DNA of 55,817 nt from Bacillota bacterium (GTDB lineage: Bacteria > Bacillota > Clostridia > Acetivibrionales > DTU013): positions 1 to 55,817 of the forward strand of contig JAEYRV010000058.1 in assembly GCA_023435305.1 (NCBI GenBank), written 5' to 3'. The notes beneath the pieces were generated by a model, which did not search any database, was not told the DNA's origin, and saw only the letters and a program-made list of their open reading frames with translations. A program made the translations under genes and the position numbers. Positions 50,097 to 55,817 of this stretch are shown here, in pieces; the first letter of the stretch is position 1, and every line of letters starts with the position of its first letter.

Positions 50097-51122
50097 ATGC
50101 TTGAGAAAAAAGTGGGAAAGCAGACCACACAGATGAAGAACCCGCCTGCAATACTTTCTGCTGCTTCGATTGTCGGACCCAAGGAGGGGAAGGGGCCGCT
50201 TGCCGGTTATTTTGACGAAGCAGTGGATGATGACCTCTGGGGGGAGAAAAGCTGGGAAAAAGCAGAGGCCAAATTTATGAGAGAGGTATTGGCAAAGGCA
50301 GTCTCCAAGGCTTCCCTGGCTGTGAACGGTATAGACTACGCAATAGCCGGCGATCTTATGAACCAGTGTATTGCGGCAAGCTTTGGCCTGCGTGAATCTA
50401 ATATACCTTTCTTCTGTGTGTTCGGGGCATGCTCGACCATCGGGGAGGCTATGAGTCTGGGGGCGATACTGATAGACGGCGGATTTGCTGCTAACGTGGC
50501 ATGCCTGACCTCGAGCCACTTCTGTTCTGCCGAAAAACAGTTCAGGTTTCCGCTGGAGCTTGGTTCGCAGCGGCCCCCAACATCCCAGTGGACGGTTACC
50601 GGAGCGGGATGTGTGATTTTATCCTCCGAAGGCACAGGCCCGTTTGTCACCAGAGTAACTACCGGGAAAATAGTCGATATGGGGATAAAGGATCAGAACA
50701 ATATGGGGGCTGCAATGGCGCCGGCTGCGGCTGATACTATCTTTGCGCATTTTGAGGACACAGGCCTGCCCCATGATTATTACGATATGGTAGTTACGGG
50801 CGATCTTGGTTCGATAGGGCATGAGATACTTGAAGATATGCTCTCCTCAAACGGTATTCGGATCGGCAGCATTCTCACTGACTGCGGCATGATGATCTTT
50901 GATAAAAAGCAGGATGTGCATGCCGGCGCCAGCGGATGCGGATGTGCGGCGACTGTGTTTGCCGGATTTTTGCTGGACAGCCTGAAAAAGGGGAGGGTTC
51001 AGAGGATACTCCTTGTTCCGACGGGAGCTCTGTTAAGTCCAACCAGCGTCCAGCAGGGGGAAACTATCCCATGTATTGCTCACGCGGTCGCTATAGAGAA
51101 TACGATAGGAGGAAATGAGTGA
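50097..51122 (+). CDS. spoVAD: Stage V sporulation protein AD (SpoVAD)
   Basis: A 341-residue thiolase-like-fold protein that binds dipicolinic acid and helps its uptake into the forespore. Recognised by NPPAILSAASIVGPKEGKGPLAGYFDEAVDDDLWGEKSWEKAE, GACSTIGEAMSLGAILIDGGF and DCGMMIFDKKQDVHAGASGCGCAA. The RBS AAAGGAG is ideal. It ends where spoVAE begins. Confidence 0.96.
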   Translation: MLEKKVGKQTTQMKNPPAILSAASIVGPKEGKGPLAGYFDEAVDDDLWGEKSWEKAEAKFMREVLAKAVSKASLAVNGIDYAIAGDLMNQCIAASFGLRESNIPFFCVFGACSTIGEAMSLGAILIDGGFAANVACLTSSHFCSAEKQFRFPLELGSQRPPTSQWTVTGAGCVILSSEGTGPFVTRVTTGKIVDMGIKDQNNMGAAMAPAAADTIFAHFEDTGLPHDYYDMVVTGDLGSIGHEILEDMLSSNGIRIGSILTDCGMMIFDKKQDVHAGASGCGCAATVFAGFLLDSLKKGRVQRILLVPTGALLSPTSVQQGETIPCIAHAVAIENTIGGNE

Positions 51123-51493
51123 TGGGGCATACGGTAATATCCTATATCAATGCTTTTCTTGTGGGAGGCTTGATATGTGCAATCGGTCAGATCCTGATAG
51201 ACAAGACCAAAATGACAGCTGCCAGGATACTGGTGCTTTTTGTGTCGCTGGGAGCTATATTGACAGGGCTGGGATTGTACCAGGGCATTGTGGATGTGGG
51301 AGGAGCCGGAGCGACCATACCTCTCACAGGCTTTGGATACAGCCTTGCAAAGGGAGTGTTCAATGATGTTGACAAATACGGACTGCTGGGCGCGCTGACA
51401 GGTGGTATCAGAGCGACAGCAGCCGGTATTGCAGCAGCTGTTTTTTTCTCATATCTTGCTGCTGTGGCATTCAAGCCCAAGGCAAAAAGCTGA
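51122..51493 (+). CDS. spoVAE: Stage V sporulation protein AE (SpoVAEb membrane form)
   Basis: A 123-residue membrane protein with about four helices, paralogous to SpoVAC (FLVGGLICAIGQILID, DVGGAGATIPLTGFGYSLAKGVFNDV). AGGAGG at about 51107-51113 places the start at the ATG at 51122, overlapping the SpoVAD stop by one base; a GTG at 51119 is the alternative. It is part of the dipicolinate channel complex. Confidence 0.94.
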   Translation: MGHTVISYINAFLVGGLICAIGQILIDKTKMTAARILVLFVSLGAILTGLGLYQGIVDVGGAGATIPLTGFGYSLAKGVFNDVDKYGLLGALTGGIRATAAGIAAAVFFSYLAAVAFKPKAKS

Positions 51494-51505
51494 TGGTGCA
51501 GGAGT

Positions 51506-52063
51506 ATGGTTAGAAGGAAGGTAATAATCGTTACGGATGGAGACATGTCGGCCAAAGCAGCTGTGGAGGTGGCGGCCTCCAACATCGGTGCCAGATGTAT
51601 TTCATCATCGGCCGGGAATCCTACGGTGCTTTCCGGAGAGGAGATGATCACGAGGATAAAGGAGGCCCCATATGATCCCGTGGTTGTTATGGTGGATGAC
51701 AAGGGAGCTATTGGAAAAGGGCGGGGCGAGGCCGCGATGGAGGTGCTTCTGGAATGCAGCGAACTGGAGGTTCTTGGGGTCATTGCGGTCTCCTCCAACG
51801 GTAAGGACTGTTATGGTCTTGAGGTAGACTGTTCTGTGACCAGAGAAGGACAGATCATTGAGTCGGCCGTCGATAAAAATGGTTTAAGCAGGCACAATGA
51901 CAGATTGTGCGGTGACACATTGAGTATTTTGAGATCGAGGCGAGATATTTTTGTTATAGGTATTGGAGATCCGGGTAAAATGTATTACAGCGATGATATT
52001 CTTAAAGGTGCACCGGTTACTACCAAAGCGATGGAAACTATTTTGGAGCGCAGAGGGATGTGA
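51506..52063 (+). CDS. spoVAEa: Stage V sporulation protein AEa-type soluble protein
   Basis: A 185-residue soluble protein: KVIIVTDGDMSAKAAVEVAASNIGARCISSSAGNPT at the start and DPVVVMVDDKGAIGKGRGEAAMEVLL in the middle match the SpoVAEa family, which follows SpoVAEb in Bacillus. Its role in spores is not settled. It is 12 bp downstream of spoVAE with an AGGAG RBS close to the ATG and is the last gene of the spoVA operon. Confidence 0.88.
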   Translation: MVRRKVIIVTDGDMSAKAAVEVAASNIGARCISSSAGNPTVLSGEEMITRIKEAPYDPVVVMVDDKGAIGKGRGEAAMEVLLECSELEVLGVIAVSSNGKDCYGLEVDCSVTREGQIIESAVDKNGLSRHNDRLCGDTLSILRSRRDIFVIGIGDPGKMYYSDDILKGAPVTTKAMETILERRGM

Positions 52064-52096
52064 CTGAAAAAGAGGTTTTTTGTCAAAAAAACGAAA

Positions 52097-52124
52097 TAAA
52101 AAGAGGGATTTCTTCTGCCGATAT
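52097..52124 (+). promoter_or_regulatory. Sigma-D-type (flagellar) promoter for cheX
   Basis: TAAA (52097-52100), 16 bp, GCCGATAT (52117-52124): one base from the flagellar-sigma consensus TAAA-N15-GCCGATAA. It sits 50 bp before cheX, a chemotaxis gene, which fits its expected control. Confidence 0.75.
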
Positions 52125-52173
52125 AGAATACGTAATTAATGCTCGACTATTTTTTAAGGGTGAGGAAACACTA

Positions 52174-52635
52174 ATGAATATAGAATATATCAATCCATTC
52201 ATCGAAGCAAGTCAAACTGTACTCAAACAAATTGCATCCCTTGATGCTGTACTTGGAAAGGTGTTTCTGAAGACTGCGCCTTATAAAAGTGAAGATGTTA
52301 TTATTATGGTGGGCCTCACCGGCAAAATAAGGGGACAGGCTAATTTTTCAATGAAAAAAAGCTTTGCCATGAAGATCGCATCCTGTATGATGATGGGTAT
52401 GCCTGTCACAGAATTCGACGAAATGTCCAAGAGCGCTATTTCCGAGCTCGCGAATATGATCATGGGCAATGCTGCCACTATACTTTATAACAGGGGCATC
52501 AACATCGACATAACACCGCCAGCCTTGCTGATGGGTGAGAATATGCAGATAACACCGAATAAAATGAAGACGATCTGCATACCGCTGAACGTGGGCGAGG
52601 ATACGATCGTTCTCGATATATCCTCCGAGGCTTGA
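52174..52635 (+). CDS. cheX: CheX/CheC-family chemotaxis phosphatase
   Basis: A 153-residue protein of the CheC/CheX family that dephosphorylates CheY-P. The motif E...N in the helix SKSAISELANMIMGNAATILYNRG is the catalytic pair of the family. It also has PFIEASQTVLKQIASLDA and GQANFSMKKSFAMKIASCMMMGM. The ORF is open upstream to 52060, but that part covers the promoter; the ATG at 52174 follows AGGGTGAGGA. It is followed by a terminator, so monocistronic. Confidence 0.92.
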   Translation: MNIEYINPFIEASQTVLKQIASLDAVLGKVFLKTAPYKSEDVIIMVGLTGKIRGQANFSMKKSFAMKIASCMMMGMPVTEFDEMSKSAISELANMIMGNAATILYNRGINIDITPPALLMGENMQITPNKMKTICIPLNVGEDTIVLDISSEA

Positions 52636-52650
52636 ACCAAATCCAGTCAT

Positions 52651-52681
52651 AAAGCTGTGAGTCGCACTCCGGCTTTTTTTT
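52651..52681 (+). terminator. Intrinsic terminator after cheX
   Basis: AGCTGTGAGT pairs with ACTCCGGCT (one bulge and one wobble) around CGC, followed by eight T. Confidence 0.85.
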
Positions 52682-52715
52682 AAGACATGAAAATGATCAT
52701 AAGGGAGGCTGTTAC

Positions 52716-53852
52716 ATGAAAGGGGCTTTTTACACGGGGAAATACAGGAACCTGTTCGGTGAATTCGGCTACAGTGAAGACCAGATCGCAAGCAAGGTCG
52801 AAGATACCTGGCAGCAGCTGTTTTATGGAGATGAAGATACAAGGATATATTATCCGGTGGGCGATGATATGGGGTATCTGCTGGATACCGGCAATAATGA
52901 TGTCCGTACCGAGGGTATGTCCTACGGCATGATGATGTGTGTCCAGATGGATAAAAAGGATGAGTTCGACCGTATCTGGAAATGGTCATGGAAATATATG
53001 CAGCATAAGTCAGGCAGGTATAAAGGATATTTTGCATGGTCACTGAACACCGACGGGACCAGGAGGGCTGAAGGCCCTGCACCGGATGGGGAGGAATTCT
53101 ACGCAATGGCGCTGCTCTTTGCTTCAAAGCGTTGGGGTGACGGACCTGAGCCATTTGACTACAGTAAACAGGCAAAGTTTATATTAAGGGAATGTGTCCA
53201 TAAAGGTGAAAACGGACCCGGCGATCCCATGTGGGATCCGAAAAACAAGCTTATCAAGTTTGTTCCCGAGACTCCATGGACTGATCCTTCTTATCATTTA
53301 CCGCACTTTTATGAGTTGTTTTCTGTAATGGGCGATCCTGAGGACAGTGCATTCTGGCTTGAAGCTGCAGCTGCCAGCAGGGAATATCTGCACAAGGCAT
53401 GTCATCCTGTGACTGGCCTTGCGCCCGAATACTCCAACTATGACGGTACGCCTTACAAGGCGTCATGGGATTACGGACATCATCATTTCTACAGTGATGC
53501 GTACAGAGTAGCGGCCAATATAGGTCTTGACTACGAATGGTTTGGCAAGGATGAGTGGCAGAGGCTCGAAGCGGACAGGATACAGGCATTCTTCGCGCCT
53601 ATGGGCAGCAATGCCGATTATCGTATATATGTTATTGACGGAACACCGCTTGAGGAAAAGGTACTGCATCCTGTCGGACTTATTGCGACAAATGCAATGG
53701 CCTCATTGGCGGCTAACGATAATGAAAATTCCAGGAAGTGCGTGGAGCTTTTCTGGAATACTCCGGTTCGTAAAGGTGTCAGACGTTATTATGACAACTG
53801 CCTGTATCTTTTTGCAATGCTTGCATTAAGCGGCAGGTACAGGATCTGGTGA
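52716..53852 (+). CDS. GH8 reducing-end xylose-releasing exo-oligoxylanase (Rex)
   Basis: A 378-residue glycoside hydrolase family 8 enzyme without signal peptide, so cytosolic. E66 (VRTEGMSYGMM), D124 (PAPDGEEF) and D261 (FYSDAYRV) correspond to the catalytic residues E70, D128 and D263 of Bacillus halodurans Rex. L317-H-P319 (KVLHPVGL) matches the L-H-P loop that blocks the +2 subsite there and forces exo action at the reducing end. It would release xylose from imported xylo-oligosaccharides. AGGGAGG precedes the ATG. Its end overlaps the kinase gene on the other strand by 27 bp. Confidence 0.92.
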   Translation: MKGAFYTGKYRNLFGEFGYSEDQIASKVEDTWQQLFYGDEDTRIYYPVGDDMGYLLDTGNNDVRTEGMSYGMMMCVQMDKKDEFDRIWKWSWKYMQHKSGRYKGYFAWSLNTDGTRRAEGPAPDGEEFYAMALLFASKRWGDGPEPFDYSKQAKFILRECVHKGENGPGDPMWDPKNKLIKFVPETPWTDPSYHLPHFYELFSVMGDPEDSAFWLEAAAASREYLHKACHPVTGLAPEYSNYDGTPYKASWDYGHHHFYSDAYRVAANIGLDYEWFGKDEWQRLEADRIQAFFAPMGSNADYRIYVIDGTPLEEKVLHPVGLIATNAMASLAANDNENSRKCVELFWNTPVRKGVRRYYDNCLYLFAMLALSGRYRIW

Positions 53853-55619
53853 TAACGGCAGCGATATTATAAACTCCGAACCCTTGCCGGGTTCGCTCGT
53901 TACGGTTATACGGCCTTGGTGCTTATCCATTATGCTGCGGCTGATGGAAAGGCCAAGGCCCATGCCGAGGGATTTGCTCTTTGTTGTAAAGCCGTTGTTG
54001 AATATTCTGTCAATATTTTCACTGGCGATTCCGCATCCGTCGTCCTTTATACTCACATATACATTGCTGTCATCATTCCATGTTCTTATGTGAATATTGC
54101 CTTTTTCATCTATCGACTGTATTGCATTTACAATAACATTCATGAATACCTGGTTCAGCATGCCGGGATAGCATTTGACACCCGGCAGATCGCCATAATC
54201 CTCATGGATCTCAATTTTCCTCTTCCACAGATTTGAAGTCAGCACCAGGACACTCTTCAGGCCTTCATTTAAATCTGCCACCTGGAATTGGGCCTCATCC
54301 ACTTTTGAGAAGTTCTTAAGGCTGCGTATTATCTGGCTTACACGATTACAGGCCATTGTGGAGATGTCGTTTGATTCCTTCAGCTGTTCAAGCATGCCCA
54401 GCAATTCAGGATCATTTTTAATGCTTTCGAGCTCAAAAATACTTGAGATCATCATAGCGCTCAATTGGGCGTTGCTGTTGATCGCGCCCAGGGGAGTATT
54501 AATCTCGTGGGTTATGGCTGCTGTCAGCTGTCCGATGGAGGCCAGATTTTCTGTCTGAATGATAGTCGACTGCGCATCCTCCAGCTGCTGCCTGGATTGC
54601 TCAAGTTCTTCGTTCTGTGCCTCAAGCTCTTCGTTTTGTGCAAGGAGCAGTTCGTTGTATTCACGCATCTTTGACAGGACGGAATTGGTGGAATCGGCCA
54701 GCATCTCGATCTCACGAAGAGGCCTTTTTAATTCGATGTTTGATGTCATAGCTGTTTCTATACTGCCGTTGGCGATACATCTTATCTTTTCATCCAGCAG
54801 CCTGAGCGGCTTGGAAACCGGTATTGTAAACAGTCTGGAAATAATAAGTCCTGAGATCAGTGCGATCACAGCCGATGCTATTATACCTGCCAGGAACATT
54901 ATACCTATGATCAGGACATAGCCTCTGCTTATGCTCGCACTGACAGTAGCTACAACAAAGCCGTTCTTGTCTACGATCTCACTTATAGACCTGCAGCTTA
55001 AGGCATCCAGCATATGCTTCATAAAGGAATTCTTGAAATTATTATGCGCCAATTCATTTAAATACCCGATTGCATTGTCATCACCGGTTTTGCTTTCAGT
55101 ATAGACGGGTATTGATTTCACTAAAATGCTGAGTTCAAACATATCCTCGCTGTTAATAAAACCAGGTAATTTCATCAGAGCATCATCATCCTCATCGATG
55201 TCTGAATCAGTAATGATTTTGGAATCGTAGTAGTTGAATGTCCTGTATTCATCCATCTCCGCCATAGCAGGCTTTGCCAGCCAGACTCTGCTGATTCCGT
55301 CACTCTTTTTTATATTGTTAACCCATTCGATGAATTTCTGTGAACCCGGTTCAAGGTCGCGAAGCCGCTCTATTCCCATTTCCTGCAGAAACAGATCAGT
55401 GCTCATGCTCTGTGCCACATATGTGCTGAAATAATCCGTCAGCACTGAGGTGACTGATCTGAAGTAATCTATGCCAAATAACAGTATGGAGCCACAGAAG
55501 AGCGAGATAGTCAATATTATGCAAAGAGAAGTGGTCCTTCTGACTCTTCTTCTCAATGTTTTTCTGTTTCTCAGGAATTCGTGGCTTTTTTTACATTCAA
55601 AGCTTCCCAGGATTATCAC
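53826..55619 (-). CDS. Membrane sensor histidine kinase
   Basis: A 597-residue kinase: transmembrane helix 1 (about 31-52), extracytosolic sensor region (about 53-230), helix 2 (about 233-262), HAMP (about 263-318), coiled coil with a duplicated LLAQNEELEAQNEELEQ (about 322-350), HisKA domain with the phospho-accepting H371 (AAITHEINTPLGAI), and HATPase with N box NVIVNAIQSI, G1 DDGCGI and G2 GMGLGLSIS. The sensor region resembles none I recognise. No response regulator is adjacent in the window. The start is uncertain: the GTG at 55619 has AGAGG abutting it. Confidence 0.9.
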   Translation of the reverse strand: MIILGSFECKKSHEFLRNRKTLRRRVRRTTSLCIILTISLFCGSILLFGIDYFRSVTSVLTDYFSTYVAQSMSTDLFLQEMGIERLRDLEPGSQKFIEWVNNIKKSDGISRVWLAKPAMAEMDEYRTFNYYDSKIITDSDIDEDDDALMKLPGFINSEDMFELSILVKSIPVYTESKTGDDNAIGYLNELAHNNFKNSFMKHMLDALSCRSISEIVDKNGFVVATVSASISRGYVLIIGIMFLAGIIASAVIALISGLIISRLFTIPVSKPLRLLDEKIRCIANGSIETAMTSNIELKRPLREIEMLADSTNSVLSKMREYNELLLAQNEELEAQNEELEQSRQQLEDAQSTIIQTENLASIGQLTAAITHEINTPLGAINSNAQLSAMMISSIFELESIKNDPELLGMLEQLKESNDISTMACNRVSQIIRSLKNFSKVDEAQFQVADLNEGLKSVLVLTSNLWKRKIEIHEDYGDLPGVKCYPGMLNQVFMNVIVNAIQSIDEKGNIHIRTWNDDSNVYVSIKDDGCGIASENIDRIFNNGFTTKSKSLGMGLGLSISRSIMDKHQGRITVTSEPGKGSEFIISLPLSPDPVPAA

Positions 55620-55644
55620 CTCTATAGATTTCTGTTATTTAGCC

Positions 55645-55690
55645 ATGTGCATAAACCAAACCCGTTGATGTATGCGGGTTCTATGCACAT
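55645..55690. repeat. Compound palindrome upstream of kinase and the following gene
   Basis: ATGTGCATA (55645-55653) and TATGCACAT (55682-55690) form the outer arms; AACCCG (55659-55664) and CGGGTT (55675-55680) form the inner arms. It lies between the start of the kinase gene (-) and the gene starting at 55791 (+), so it could be an operator for one or both or an RNA structure. Confidence 0.6.
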
Positions 55691-55790
55691 AAATTTGTTT
55701 ACCACTCAATATATGATAGGATTTCCTCCCATAAATGTCGAATTAAGTAATCACCACAATCAATAATCCGCAAAAACAGGAGGAACCCCT

Positions 55791-55817
55791 ATGCATCAAC
55801 AATTAATAATGAACATC
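55791..55817 (+). CDS. Start of a gene running off the right end
   Basis: ATG at 55791 preceded by AGGAGGA (55778-55784), coding for MHQQLIMNI before the window ends. The RBS is near-perfect, so a real start is likely; nothing can be said about the product. Confidence 0.5.

Overview
The window looks like a chromosomal segment of an anaerobic, endospore-forming, motile member of the Clostridia (Firmicutes). The evidence is a complete spoIIAA-spoIIAB-sigF operon, a spoVA cluster, SpoIVFA/SpoIVFB, motAB and cheX with flagellar-sigma-type promoters, electron-bifurcating NfnAB, a V-type ATPase operon, and the hprK/murB/rapZ/yvcK/whiA block. A cytosolic GH8 exo-oligoxylanase and a glycogen debranching enzyme suggest a plant-polysaccharide degrader of the Ruminiclostridium/Acetivibrio kind, but the genus cannot be fixed from this sequence. 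Almost all genes are on the + strand.

Layout. 1-126: 3' end of an IS200/IS605-type element (TnpB tail plus terminal hairpin). 167-5735: SEC-C protein, NADP isocitrate dehydrogenase, a membrane PDZ protein, an acetyltransferase and an unusual ParB-like/BMP fusion. 5751-6344 (-): phosphoesterase, divergent from asnS. 6554-12149: asnS, Asp23-family protein, flippase-like membrane protein, DUF1638 protein, PspC protein and an orphan class I isoprenoid-synthase-like enzyme. 12168-13910: motAB. 14053-24453: the rod-shape/division/sporulation cluster maf-radC-mreBCD-pbp2-minCDE-mgsA-spoIVFA-spoIVFB. 24480-25343 (-): metF. 25532-27976: nfnAB behind a leader that can fold into a three-way junction. 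28008-29478: a repeat-rich region without convincing protein genes, carrying two tRNA-Gly genes. 29479-38224: V-type ATPase operon H-I-K-E-C-F-A-B-D. 38240-39277: a noncoding kilobase built almost wholly of tandem repeats. 39278-47403: hprK, PHP phosphatase, murB, rapZ, yvcK, debranching enzyme, whiA. 47468-52063: spoIIA operon and spoVA operon. 52097-55817: cheX, GH8 enzyme, a convergent sensor kinase, and the first codons of a gene leaving the window.

How it works together. The mre/min/PBP2 genes set rod shape and septum position; spoIIA, spoVA and spoIVF carry the forespore and mother-cell programme. The regulatory DNA is readable: a perfect Spo0A box plus a sigma-H-type promoter precede spoIIAA, and two nearly identical forespore-type promoters (sharing a 13-base -10 region) precede sigF and the spoVA operon. 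Sigma-D-type promoters precede motA and cheX. NfnAB and isocitrate dehydrogenase handle NADPH, and the V-ATPase retains the residues of a sodium-binding rotor.

Most unusual features: the density of unrelated minisatellites (periods 16, 27, 38, 41, 51 and 52 bp) confined to the 28-42 kb part of the window, the candidate structured RNA upstream of nfnAB, the ParB-like/BMP fusion, the orphan isoprenoid-synthase-like protein, and the forespore promoter placed between spoIIAB and sigF.
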